The notes beneath the pieces were generated by a model. The model made no database searches, was not told the origin of the DNA, and saw only the letters and a program-made list of their open reading frames with translations. 64,000 nucleotides of DNA from Dehalococcoidia bacterium. GTDB taxonomy: Bacteria; Chloroflexota; Dehalococcoidia; GIF9; AB-539-J10. Position 1 is the stretch's first letter. The number at the start of each line of letters is the position of its first letter. The translations under genes were made by a program, and so were the position numbers. The stretch covers positions 1-64,000 of the forward strand of contig JAFGFT010000004.1 of NCBI GenBank assembly GCA_016930935.1, given 5' to 3'. Below are positions 8,284 to 17,112 of the stretch, piece after piece.

Positions 8284-8856
8284 CTACCTCACCGAAACAC
8301 GACTGCGCTTGTCAGAATGGAACTTGAACTTGATGTCTATCCTGGCAACGGGGAGGCCTGTGAGTTGTTGGATGGACTCGCGTATCTTCGACTTCATCTC
8401 GGGGTTGATTTCCAGCAGGTTGGAGCCAAGACTGACTGTCGCACGGGTCTTGATGAGGAGTCCTTCCTGTTGGTCTTGAATGAAGCAGCGGACGTGGGTG
8501 ACACCGTGAACGGATTCTCCCGTCTTCTCCGCCAGGAGGCAGAGGCTTTCATCCTCAATGGTAGCAGTGCCCTTCTCAGTCCTGCTGAGCACGTGGATGG
8601 CGTTGTTCTGGAGGGGTGTTACCTCTGCAATCAGGAGTGCAAGCATACCCACGGCGGCGATGACGCTGAGGGAGAGTAGTGCGGCCTTGGTGCCCGTGTC
8701 CGCCGTAGCGGCCATCTGCAATTGTGGCTGGAACCATCCAAGCATGACGTCGGGGGTCCACACCATTGTGGCAACCCCTATCGTCACAATCGCTACAGAC
8801 AGAACCAGCAGCGCAATCAATATGACTACGACACGATTAAAGGCAGAAATCATCAT
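8284..8856 (-). CDS. amaP: AmaP-like alkaline shock response membrane anchor protein
   Basis: 191 residues. The N-terminus has one strongly hydrophobic helix (FNRVVVILIALLVLSVAIVTI) and a second around residues 60-82. A cytosolic domain with Asp23-like strands follows (IKTRATVSLGSNLLEINPEM and SIQQLTGLPVARIDIKFKF). This is the layout of AmaP (DUF322-like), which ties Asp23 to the membrane. The double ATG at 8856 was chosen because GGGAGAGG lies 6 nt upstream; a longer frame to 8916 would run through the intercistronic hairpin. It lies between the Asp23 and DUF2273 genes. Confidence 0.78.
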   Translation of the reverse strand: MMISAFNRVVVILIALLVLSVAIVTIGVATMVWTPDVMLGWFQPQLQMAATADTGTKAALLSLSVIAAVGMLALLIAEVTPLQNNAIHVLSRTEKGTATIEDESLCLLAEKTGESVHGVTHVRCFIQDQQEGLLIKTRATVSLGSNLLEINPEMKSKIRESIQQLTGLPVARIDIKFKFHSDKRSRVSVR

Positions 8857-8889
8857 TACATGCCTCTCCCTGGCAACGCATACGTTGCA

Positions 8890-8923
8890 GTACCCCGCGG
8901 GCGCGTGTGCGCCCACGGGGTAC
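8890..8923 (-). promoter_or_regulatory. Strong intercistronic hairpin between the Asp23-like and AmaP-like genes
   Basis: An 8-bp outer stem (GTACCCCG/CGGGGTAC) and a 6-bp inner stem (GGGCGC/GCGCCC) are separated by one C-A mismatch, with a 4-nt loop. It fills the 76-nt gap between the two genes. Direct copies of TACGTTGCA flank it (8881-8889 and 8921-8929). No T-tract follows on either strand, so it is not a standard terminator. An RNA-processing or mRNA-stability element that sets the Asp23:AmaP ratio is a plausible inference. Confidence 0.6.
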
Positions 8924-8932
8924 GTTGCACTT

Positions 8933-9328
8933 CTACTGGACTCTGGAGGCAGGTTTCTTGGCCTGGATGTCTATGCCGACGACGCGGACGTTGATTTCCT
9001 TGGCAACCAATCCTGTGAACTCAAGCAACCGGGCGGCAACCTTCTTGCGCACCTCGTTGATGATGTTCGGGATACTGTAGCCGTAGAGAACGTTGAGCTG
9101 GAGGTCAACCAGGCATTCTCGCTTGCCGACCTCAACTGCCACGCCGGACCTGGCCTTCTCGGCCGCATCAGCGAATGCGCCCGAAAGGGCACGTCGCACA
9201 GCGCTCTTGCCGAGACTACCTACCCCTTCAATCTCCTGGGCGGCCATCCCTGCGATAGACGCCACCACATCGTCACCGATGATGGTGTTGCCAATAAATC
9301 CATGGTCGTTCTTCGTTTCTTCTACCAT
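8933..9328 (-). CDS. Asp23/Gls24 family envelope stress protein
   Basis: 131 residues of a single Asp23 (PF03780) domain: GNTIIGDDVVASIAGMAAQEIEGV at the start, VAVEVGKRECLVDLQLNVLYG in the middle, and VRKKVAARLLEFTGLVAKEINVRVVGID at the end. These are abundant cytosolic proteins that associate with the membrane through AmaP and respond to alkaline or envelope stress. It is the first gene of the Asp23-AmaP-DUF2273 operon; its promoter must lie in the 392-base gap upstream. Confidence 0.92.
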   Translation of the reverse strand: MVEETKNDHGFIGNTIIGDDVVASIAGMAAQEIEGVGSLGKSAVRRALSGAFADAAEKARSGVAVEVGKRECLVDLQLNVLYGYSIPNIINEVRKKVAARLLEFTGLVAKEINVRVVGIDIQAKKPASRVQ

Positions 9329-9720
9329 CGTGCGCCTCCTATTTCATTTAGATTGCCTGGCCATAGTTGGCCATGACGGAACAACCGCACGTTGCCGCCC
9401 ATCCGGCGGGGAGTGCGGAGTATTCCCTCTCTTCTCATGTTTCAGGCACGTTCCCGTTTCATTGGTGATACGGGTACTCTCACGAGTACGCTATCATCCT
9501 CTGCCGTCAGTTTAGTGTGCGTTTGTGGGGGTGTCAAGGAGATTTCCCGAAGCGGGGCGAAAGTGTGGTCAGAGGTTCCGCAAGTTGCGCGTCGGCCGCA
9601 TCAGAAGAGCCCGTTGTCACAAGGAGGCGGTCGATTCCGTGAGAGGTGGTGCGCACTACTGTGGAATGCACGGTCAGGTGCCGGTGGGCAGGTCGAACAA
9701 CACACTGATGAAACGGGGGT
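9329..9720. other. Intergenic region without a recognised gene
   Basis: This 392-base gap separates the Asp23 gene (minus) from the stop of the MFS gene (minus). Open frames on the plus strand here lack conserved features. No rRNA, tRNA, SRP, RNase P or tmRNA hallmark was recognised. It should contain the promoter of the Asp23 operon, but no convincing -35/-10 pair stood out. Confidence 0.6.
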
Positions 9721-11082
9721 TTAGAGTGGTCTGGACCTGTCTGTGAACCATGGTTCCCGCATCAGGAGTGCCCCGATGAAGCCGATGGCCATGAGACCTG
9801 CGGTGAGCAGAACACCCTGCTGGAACGCGGCGACCGGATAGTGCCTGACACCGTCAATCATTTCGCCGGTCCATCCGTTATCGAGTGCCAGTCCGAAGAG
9901 TGGCTGTACCGCTGCGGCTCCGAGGAAGGCGCCCATGTTGATGACGCCGCTGGTCATCCCCCGGACGTTAGGAGGGGCGACGTCGCGGACAGTGGCGAAG
10001 GTCACAGACATGGCCCCGATTCCGAAACCCACCAGGAATGAGAGTGACCAGAATGCCTCAAGGGGAGGTTTGCCTCCATTCCAGAAGGCGATAATCAGAT
10101 AGCACGCGAGTGCCGTTGCAGTGGCTGCGGTAATCGGGATGCGCCTGCTGCCGATGCGGTCGGAGATGAAGCCGAGAAAGGTAGTTCCGAGGATGGCGCC
10201 AATGGCGGACGAAACGGCGAACGTGGCGGCATAGTCGCGGGCAATGCCGTAGGTCTGCATGAGGTAGACCACGAACCAGTTGAGGAAGAACGCACTGTAG
10301 GAACCGTATGTTCCCATTGCCACGAAGAAGAGGGGCCACATCCTGGGGTTCTTCACGGTCATGGCGAAGCGGGTACGTATTGGAATGCCGGGAGGGTCTT
10401 CACCGGGACCTCCCCCGGTGCCTCCCTCTATGGCGGTGATGGAGGGCAGTCCTGCCTTCGTCGGGTCGTCTTTCACGATTATCCACGTGATGATGGCAAG
10501 TCCACCGCTGAGTCCTGCCGCGGTCAGCAGTGACATGCGCCAGCCGAAGGCGATGATAAGGAGCGCCAGGGGGGTTGCAGCAATGAGCTGGCCGGTGTTG
10601 TTGATTGCGCCGGAGAGGCCGGTAACGGTGGCAACTTCCCTGGCCCTGAACCAGTTCATGATTATCTTGAGGACGCTGAGCCATTCCAGGGACGCGCCGA
10701 AGCTGACAAGGATTCTGCCGAGGTAGAGCACCTCGAACGTGGGCGCCAGTGCCATGACAACGCTGCCGATGGTGGTGAAGATGAGGCCGATGGTGATTGT
10801 CTTCCTGGGGCCGATGCTGTCAGCAAGCGTGCCGGAGGGAATCTGCATGGCTGCGTAGATGTAGAAATAGATGGCGCCGAGGCTGCCGAAGGCAACCGCC
10901 GTCACGTTGAAGTCCGCCATGATGCGGTCCGCCATCGGTCCCATGGCGGCACGGTGGAAGATGCCGATGGAGTGGGAAAGAACGGCCACAAACCACAGTG
11001 GCCAGCGCACGCGGTAGGCCCGCGCCATCTGCTTGTTCCAGAGGGTAGGTCGTGTTGAGGGCTGCTGGTTCTCTGTGGTCAT
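9721..11082 (-). CDS. Major facilitator superfamily transporter
   Basis: 453 residues with 12 predicted membrane helices. The MFS loop 2-3 motif appears as GTLADSIGPRKTITIG, and its second-half counterpart as GFISDRIGSRRIPI. The N-terminus carries a short cytosolic tail. The overall pattern (IFHRAAMGPMADRI, then IPSGTLADSIGPRK) resembles anion/organic-acid MFS carriers; the substrate is unknown. It is a single gene between two gaps of about 0.4 kb, next to decayed aminotransferase genes, so no pathway context helps. Confidence 0.88.
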   Translation of the reverse strand: MTTENQQPSTRPTLWNKQMARAYRVRWPLWFVAVLSHSIGIFHRAAMGPMADRIMADFNVTAVAFGSLGAIYFYIYAAMQIPSGTLADSIGPRKTITIGLIFTTIGSVVMALAPTFEVLYLGRILVSFGASLEWLSVLKIIMNWFRAREVATVTGLSGAINNTGQLIAATPLALLIIAFGWRMSLLTAAGLSGGLAIITWIIVKDDPTKAGLPSITAIEGGTGGGPGEDPPGIPIRTRFAMTVKNPRMWPLFFVAMGTYGSYSAFFLNWFVVYLMQTYGIARDYAATFAVSSAIGAILGTTFLGFISDRIGSRRIPITAATATALACYLIIAFWNGGKPPLEAFWSLSFLVGFGIGAMSVTFATVRDVAPPNVRGMTSGVINMGAFLGAAAVQPLFGLALDNGWTGEMIDGVRHYPVAAFQQGVLLTAGLMAIGFIGALLMREPWFTDRSRPL

Positions 11083-11485
11083 CTACTTTGTCTTACTTCT
11101 TTGTACCTGCTCGCGTTGTTACGGTTCCGCTCATGCGGGGCACACGGCCACAACGACACACACGTGGGTACTGCGGCAAGGCTGCGCTCGGAATGAAGGT
11201 GTCTGGTTGGGTGGTGTGAAACGTGCCGCTGGTTTTCCCTCGTCATTGTAGCCCATTCGGTGTGGGAATGCCACGTGGATGGTCGATGAGCGATTGGTGG
11301 TGGAGGAGGTGGTGGTGTGTGAACTGAGGCTACTCCAGGAGACCACAGGTATAGAGGACTTGGAGTGGTTGGCTGATCTGAGGGTGTCAGTCAGGGAGAG
11401 ATTGCAGCAATCGCGTACGAAACGAGCAGGACGACGATGCATGCGTAGGAATCGCCGCTTGTCAGGATGAGCCTGGGCGTCGCAC
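11083..11485. other. Intergenic region without a recognised gene
   Basis: A 403-base gap upstream of the MFS gene that ends at the DegT-like C-terminal remnant. Frames on both strands are short and have no recognisable domain. I see no terminator-like hairpin with a T-run and no repeat. It may be eroded coding sequence, given the pseudogenes that follow. Confidence 0.55.
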
Positions 11486-11716
11486 TCAACCAGAGAATCC
11501 GCGCACCGCCTGGCATACGGTAGCTACTTCGGTGTCGGAAAGCTCCGGATACATGGGCAAGGACAGAAGCTCTCGTGACAGGGCCTCTGTCTGAGGGAGA
11601 GAGAAATGCCCCAGGTTCAGAGCGTGTTGATGATGCATGGGGACGGGCCAGGAGATGAGCGTCTCAATGCCTTGCTCCCGATGGCCTGTACGTACTGTCA
11701 GACCATAGTACCGCAT
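11486..11716 (-). pseudogene. C-terminal remnant of a DegT/DnrJ/EryC1 aminotransferase
   Basis: The reverse strand carries about 75 codons that match only the last part of DegT-type sugar aminotransferases: a GIETLISWPVPMHHQHAL segment (family pattern GIxTxxxYPxPLHxQ), then ALSRELLSLPMYPELSD, then TEVATVCQAV to a stop. The rest of the enzyme, including the PLP lysine, is absent. The frame continues upstream to 11842 into sequence with no family similarity, so the true 5' boundary is uncertain. It lies head-to-head with another damaged DegT homologue. Confidence 0.7.
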
Positions 11717-11826
11717 GCCCAAATGTACAGCCAACGTTACCATTGATATGGCGCCATGTTGGTTCACGTCATTCCTGCTGCGTGTCCGGCTGTGCCACCC
11801 GGCCTTGAACCGGGGAAGGAGATGCC

Positions 11827-12828
11827 ATGTACAGAGTCCCACTATTCCAGGCGGACATTGGCGTACAGGAACTGGAACGGGTGGGGATGGTGTTGAGGTC
11901 AGGAGAACTCCAGCAGGGGGAAGTGGTGGCGGAATTCGAAGACCGGTTCAGACACTACATGGGGACAACATATGCGGTTGCGGTCAGTTCCGGTACGGCG
12001 GCGTTGGAGCTGTCGTTGCTGGCGGGAGGGATACGTGGGGAGGATGAGGTCATCACGCCTGCGCTTGCGCCCACGGCGACCACGGAGGCGATTGTGCGGT
12101 GCGGAGCCGTGCCGGTGTATGAAGACGTGGACCGGTGCGGTCTTGCAATGAATCCCGTCTGTGCTGAAGCAGCCGTTACCTGCTGGACGAGAGCTGTTGT
12201 TCCCGTACACCTGTTTGGGTGTTCCTGTGATACGTGCATGCTGCTGCAGGACGGGTGCCAGAGGGACAACGGGACGTGCGGAGGGGACAGATTTGGCCCG
12301 CGTGGAACGGGGTGTTTCTCTTTTGGCAGAGGCGCTGTGATGACCACCATTGCGGGAGGCATGCTCTGCACCAATGAGCCGTGCGTTGCCTGCAAGGCAA
12401 TGGCGTTGCGGGATAGCCCGGAGTCTGTCCGGTATGGGGTTGGGGAGGGGCGTTTGCCCTACAGGATGACAGCGATGGCCGCTGCCATCGGGCTGTGCCA
12501 GCTTGAGAGGTTGCGGGGGTACAGAGAAATCTGGCGTGACAATGCGCGTCTGCTCACAGAAGGTCTTGGGGACATGCCCGGCATCACGGTGGCGCGGGAA
12601 CTGCTTTGCCTGCCGGTTGGACCACACGTCACGTCCCAGAACATCGAGTGTATCGTAGAGGTTGTGGAGGGTCTGCGTGGAAGAGGACGGGCATCAAATG
12701 TTGGTGCTGTGCCCATCCGGATTGAGGTGTCATGCAACCTGCCATGCAGGACGCTGGCGTCTGTCCCCCCAAATGGCAGTTGCCTGTTGGCGCAGAGCAA
12801 CAGCATGGTAGAGTCTTTGTCAGCGTAG
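11827..12828 (+). pseudogene. Degenerate DegT/DnrJ/EryC1 aminotransferase homologue lacking the PLP lysine
   Basis: An intact 333-codon frame that begins like a sugar aminotransferase (VPLFQADIG, then LRSGELQQGEVVAEFEDRF, then AVAVSSGTAALELSLLAGG). The catalytic core is damaged. The IEDAA aspartate region is replaced by a Cys-rich stretch (CSCDTCMLLQDGC). The usual SFxxxKxxxTGEGG reads FSFGRGAVMTTIAGGM, with Ala at the lysine position. About 80 residues are missing between PGITV and the C-terminal motif (ARELLCLPVGPHVTS). The last 45 residues have no family match. I infer a decaying or non-enzymatic relative; intact reading frame and normal codon use leave some room for a repurposed protein. 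Confidence 0.65.
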
Positions 12829-13077
12829 ACGGTACCAATCGTATGACGGGCGGGATATAATGGCTTGGCTTTGATTGGCGACGATGACATGGAGTAGCGT
12901 CGTGGTTGAGCCAATTCGTCCGGTGGCCGGCGTACAGCCCGTGCCGTTCGTAGTTGCGAAATCTCTCACCGCAGAGAGGCGCACGGATGGTACCAAGGGT
13001 GCCTGTCCAGTACGTGGCGAGAGGGTGAAGCGCGCCACTTCCGTTGCAGCACGGGTGTCCATGCTCGGTACGCACTT

Positions 13078-15006
13078 ATGAATCCTATTGAGCGCATCGT
13101 CAGGCAGATTGGTCATCTTTCCCTGCATAAATGGATGGCCGTACTCGGCCTCGCACTCGGCGCATGGGCCACGGCCCTCAATCTGCTGTATGTGAACGAG
13201 TACCTGCTTCTCCTTGGGCCGGTGCTCATCATGGCATCGGTGTTCGCGTTGCGGCAACGGTCATCGACGGTACCTGCGGCCGATTCCTTCTCGTCTCTCA
13301 ACGTGCGTGGCGCCATGCTGGCACAAGCCGCGGTCTGGTTGCTTCTTGGAATCATGGTCCTGTTGGCACACAGCCATGCGGTCGAGAGGCCGTTGGCGTT
13401 CTTCGTGGTTGCTGCCGTGGTAGTGGTGCTCCTGGCTCTGCGGGCATTCGAGGCACCCTCGCGCGCAGGTACAGCTGCCTATCTCTTGCAGTTGCTTGTC
13501 TTCTCACTTGTGTTGAGCGCAAGCGTGTTCTACCTGACGTCCGGCCTTCCAGGCTCCGATGCATGGGGACACCAACTGCTGATAGACGCCATCGGTCAGC
13601 GTTCGCATCTACCGCCAACCAGTGAGTACTTCGGCTACAGATTCTATCCTTTGATGCACATGGCGGTTGCCATGGCGCAGAAGGTGCTTGCGGTTTCAAG
13701 CAAGACAGCACTATTCCTGGCTGTCAGCGTGCCACTCACCCTGTCAACACTGGCGGTCTATGCCTTCGCACGCCGATACCTGAGTCATTCGGCTGCCCGT
13801 CTGGTGCCGCTGCTACTGGTCGCGAGCAGCTATTTCATGCAGTGGGGCACCCAGGTCATTCCGACCTCAATGGGACTTGCCATATTTGTGGTGCTGATGA
13901 TGCTACTGACTCGTACTGACCGATGGACGACAGCGGACTTCACCCTGTGGCTCCTTCTGATTGCAGCCCTTGTGGCTTGTCATGAAGTCTCCGTATTCAT
14001 ATTCTTCAGCGCAGTGGCCTTCATGCTGGCGTTCCACATGCTGCTACGCCACGTGCCATTTGGATTCGCCACAGCGTCTTCCACAAGGGTGCAGAAAACA
14101 GCGCTGTTCATCTCCGTAATGCTGGTGGTCACCTATTGGAGTACCGTGCCTTACGCTGTGGATGGCACGCCCTTCTTTGACGTAGTGTTGACTACACTCC
14201 GCAACTCGATTCAGGGACAAGCCGGCTTTCTTGCACGGACGGAGGTCGTGCTGACGGCGGGTGAATGGATGCAGGCCCTTCTGACAGTTGGCGGTTTCGC
14301 TGCATTCTACGGACTGGTTGCAGTCGGGTTCTTCGTATGGCTGCGGCCTGAGCATCGTACTCCGCGGAAGCTGGCGCTTGCAGATACGGTCATCGCACTG
14401 ACGGCCATCGCGCTTGTGTTCCCGCTCTTCGGGCTCCGCAACATATTGCCGCACAGATGGTTCGCGTTCATATGGGTGCTGGCGGCGTTGCCTGCAAGCC
14501 AGGGGTTGCTTGCCCTGTGGGAACGTGTGCCTCACGGAAGGCTCAAGACCGCAGGTGTTGCGGCATGCGTGGGAATTCTGGCGTTCTTCATGGTGACCGC
14601 GCCTATCGCCAACACTGACAGCCCCGTGTACGCGCGGAGCTTCACGCAGCGCATGTGTTTCTATGACAGTGAATTGCAGGCGGCATCGTGGGCAGTGAAC
14701 CACGCAAGCGCGCCGTTGGCTGCAGATCTCCAGTTCGGAATCAGGATACTACGCGACCATTCAGGGGCTGTGGATGTGTCAACCAACGTGATGGATGAAG
14801 ACGCATTGCTCTCGCGGTCCTACGTCTGGCGGAGCACGACACTTGAGCAGCCGGTGCAGTCTCAGTCGGGAGTGATGTTCGCTCCGGGACCCGGCCACGT
14901 GTTGCGGCTTGAATCGGCCCAGGCTGTTGTCTACGCCGACGGCACATGTGAAGTGTTTGTTCCTGCACGCGAACTGCCGGAAGGTAACAGTTCGGATGCT
15001 GCGTGA
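13078..15006 (+). CDS. Large multi-spanning membrane protein, possible GT-C-type glycosyltransferase
   Basis: 642 residues. About twelve hydrophobic helices run from residue 15 to about 510, followed by a roughly 130-residue C-terminal domain that is probably extracytoplasmic. A loop with GSDAWGHQLL after the fifth or sixth helix could be the acidic loop motif of GT-C lipid-linked sugar transferases. There is no clear O-antigen ligase or Wzy signature. It overlaps the flippase gene by 11 nt, so the two are coupled, which places it in surface-glycan assembly. Polymerase, ligase or glycosyltransferase are all possible. Family assignment is uncertain. Confidence 0.6.
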   Translation: MNPIERIVRQIGHLSLHKWMAVLGLALGAWATALNLLYVNEYLLLLGPVLIMASVFALRQRSSTVPAADSFSSLNVRGAMLAQAAVWLLLGIMVLLAHSHAVERPLAFFVVAAVVVVLLALRAFEAPSRAGTAAYLLQLLVFSLVLSASVFYLTSGLPGSDAWGHQLLIDAIGQRSHLPPTSEYFGYRFYPLMHMAVAMAQKVLAVSSKTALFLAVSVPLTLSTLAVYAFARRYLSHSAARLVPLLLVASSYFMQWGTQVIPTSMGLAIFVVLMMLLTRTDRWTTADFTLWLLLIAALVACHEVSVFIFFSAVAFMLAFHMLLRHVPFGFATASSTRVQKTALFISVMLVVTYWSTVPYAVDGTPFFDVVLTTLRNSIQGQAGFLARTEVVLTAGEWMQALLTVGGFAAFYGLVAVGFFVWLRPEHRTPRKLALADTVIALTAIALVFPLFGLRNILPHRWFAFIWVLAALPASQGLLALWERVPHGRLKTAGVAACVGILAFFMVTAPIANTDSPVYARSFTQRMCFYDSELQAASWAVNHASAPLAADLQFGIRILRDHSGAVDVSTNVMDEDALLSRSYVWRSTTLEQPVQSQSGVMFAPGPGHVLRLESAQAVVYADGTCEVFVPARELPEGNSSDAA

Positions 15007-16441
15007 CTCATTCTATGGTGCGGTGAGTCTGCTGGCCCCGGCGGCTACCCAGTTCGTACTGCGTGTGGTGGTCGGACGCACACTGGGAGATACCGCCCTC
15101 GGGCTGTTTACCATCACCGTGGCCGTCTACTTCTTTGCGCTTCTGGTCGGCGGAGTGGGCGTCAACGCGGCCCTCACGCGGTTTGTTGCGCACAACACTG
15201 CCGCCGGCCATCCAACTGCAGCGCTCCTTCGGCATGGCCTTCGCCTTTCTCTTTTGGCTGCGATGGTTGCGGGAGGCACCCTGTATGCAGGCGCTGACAT
15301 CGTATCTCTGCGGATTCTGGACATGGCTGAACTTGTACCCATGCTCAGATGGGTTGCTATTGGCCTCCCCGGAGTTGTGGCGGGAAAGGCAGTGCTCGGA
15401 TATCTCAACGGGCTTCGGCGAATGCGGACGTATGCAGCCATCAGCCTGGCGCAGAGTCTGATGGCACTGGCCGTCTGTGGTGTCCTCATCCAGACTGGCC
15501 ACGGGGTAGAGAGCGTGGCCGCGGGATTCGTGCTCTCGATGGGTGCGATGGGGGCATGCGCAGTCGGTGTCGTGTTTCGTGAACTCAGGGGATACGAGAA
15601 AGGCGCGGGGACCACGGGGACCGCTGACCTCCTGCATTTCGGCCTATTCGTGACGCTGACAAACGGCGTTGGTCTGGTGCAGTCATACACAGACTCGCTT
15701 ATGCTCGGCTATTTCTTGGCGGCTCGGGAAGTTGGATTGTATGCCGTCGCAATCCTTGCACTACAAGTTGTTCTACTTCCCGGTTCCGCGGTCCAACTTG
15801 CGACCACGCCGAGAATCGCCGGCCTCTGGGCGGAACGGGACCGCGCGGCTATCAAGAGTCTGCTGGAGACAACAATGCGCGTCACCGGGCTGGTCGTGCT
15901 CCCTGTGGCGTTCACTGCAGTTGTTGGCAGGGAGTTCATTATCACCCTGTTCATGGGTGCCGAGTTCATCCATGCGGCGCGGCCTCTGGTACTCCTTATG
16001 CCCGGTGCGGTTGCAATCACGTTGTGGGCGAGTGTTGGTGCTGCTCTGAGCAGTACGGGCCATGTCAAGCTTGCGTTCGGGCTGAGTGCCGCCTCTGCGG
16101 CGGCTAACGTGCTGCTGAACGCTGCACTCATACCATCGTATGGTCTGGCCGGAGCAGCTATGGCCACAAGTACCTCGCTGTTGGTCGGGAGCGTGGCTGC
16201 CTGCTTTCTGGCGCAGCGCGTCATCGGCGTATCGCTCGACCTGCGCCGCCTCGTGTTGGTTGCTCTTGGGACGGCAACGGGAGCGGTCATACTGAACGGG
16301 CTTGGCTTGGCACCAGCATCAATCCTGGGTGCAGTCGCGTATCTGGCCGCTGCATTCGCCATATGCGCGGCAACCCTGTTGACGGTAGGAGAGCGGTCGT
16401 GGGCCTGCAAGGTGCTGCGTTCACTGCGGCGAACTACTTGA
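14996..16441 (+). CDS. Polysaccharide flippase (Wzx/MATE-like oligosaccharide exporter)
   Basis: 482 residues with 12-14 hydrophobic helices and the pattern of the MOP superfamily (RDSFYGAVSLLAPAATQFVLRVVVGRTLG, split here only as an N-terminal description; VQSYTDSLMLGYFLAAREVGLYAV mid-protein). Such proteins move lipid-linked sugar units across the membrane. The ATG at 14996 was preferred over an upstream in-frame ATG because GGAAGG lies about 10 nt before it and it gives the usual N-terminus. It overlaps the preceding membrane-protein gene by 11 nt and converges with the NeuD-like acetyltransferase gene, overlapping by 8 nt. Confidence 0.85.
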   Translation: MLRDSFYGAVSLLAPAATQFVLRVVVGRTLGDTALGLFTITVAVYFFALLVGGVGVNAALTRFVAHNTAAGHPTAALLRHGLRLSLLAAMVAGGTLYAGADIVSLRILDMAELVPMLRWVAIGLPGVVAGKAVLGYLNGLRRMRTYAAISLAQSLMALAVCGVLIQTGHGVESVAAGFVLSMGAMGACAVGVVFRELRGYEKGAGTTGTADLLHFGLFVTLTNGVGLVQSYTDSLMLGYFLAAREVGLYAVAILALQVVLLPGSAVQLATTPRIAGLWAERDRAAIKSLLETTMRVTGLVVLPVAFTAVVGREFIITLFMGAEFIHAARPLVLLMPGAVAITLWASVGAALSSTGHVKLAFGLSAASAAANVLLNAALIPSYGLAGAAMATSTSLLVGSVAACFLAQRVIGVSLDLRRLVLVALGTATGAVILNGLGLAPASILGAVAYLAAAFAICAATLLTVGERSWACKVLRSLRRTT

Positions 16442-17093
16442 TTCTTCTGGCGGGCACACCGGCCACCGTAGCTCCCGAAGGCACATCTTCAAGTACGCAA
16501 GCGCACATTCCGATGGTGGCCCATTCGCCCACTTTCACTCCCTGAAGCAGGGCGGCGTGGGCACCCACGTACGCGCCCTCCGCCACTACACAGTAGCCGT
16601 TGACGTCGGCCCACGGCCCAATGGTGGATGAAGCGTCAATCCACACGTCGTGGCCGACTGTTGCTCCAACGTTCAAATGAACGTGCCGTGCCACTTGTGC
16701 TCCGGCCGAAACGAAGGCAAAGGGAAGTGCCACGATGCCGGCATCCCTAGCCAGATCCCCCCACACTACTGCCGAAGGGTGAATGATGTTGGCATATTGT
16801 GCGCCCAAGCCATCCAGTCGCGCGACCATCTGTGCCTTCACCCCTGGCGTGCCAACTGCCACCACGTATCTGACTTCGGCGGCATTATGAGAGTTCACCC
16901 AGTCCAGTCCGCCGAGCACTGGAAATCCGGAGAGGGTTGTGCCATGTAAGGCGGGATTGTCATCCAGAAATCCGAGAGGGTGCAATCCGGTTCCTTGCCG
17001 CTCCATGTCGAGCGCGGTTGACAACACTTCCTTCCCAAAACCACCGGCACCGACAATGACGAGGGAAGGTGTCGCCCGCTCATCGTTTTCCAT
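16434..17093 (-). CDS. NeuD/PglD-type sugar acetyltransferase
   Basis: 219 residues. An N-terminal Rossmann-like PglD_N domain starts with LVIVGAGGFGKEV. A left-handed beta-helix follows, built from hexapeptide repeats (VNVGATVGHDVWIDASSTIG is representative), ending VAGVPARRIK. Such enzymes acetylate the amino sugar made by the adjacent dehydratase and aminotransferase, as PglD does in bacillosamine synthesis. The ATG at 17093 has GGAGAG 6 nt upstream. It is the last gene of a minus-strand trio with the 4,6-dehydratase (19-nt gap) and the DegT aminotransferase. Confidence 0.85.
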   Translation of the reverse strand: MENDERATPSLVIVGAGGFGKEVLSTALDMERQGTGLHPLGFLDDNPALHGTTLSGFPVLGGLDWVNSHNAAEVRYVVAVGTPGVKAQMVARLDGLGAQYANIIHPSAVVWGDLARDAGIVALPFAFVSAGAQVARHVHLNVGATVGHDVWIDASSTIGPWADVNGYCVVAEGAYVGAHAALLQGVKVGEWATIGMCACVLEDVPSGATVAGVPARRIK

Positions 17094-17112
17094 TATTGCT
17101 CTCCTTCGGGGG

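Noticed and set aside
9329..9720. Possible structural RNA in the gap next to the MFS gene
   Set aside because: No RNase P, SRP, tmRNA or 6S hallmark was found, and no long hairpin is evident.
15709..16410. 233-residue minus-strand open frame
   Set aside because: It is antisense to the flippase gene and reflects GC-rich codon structure.
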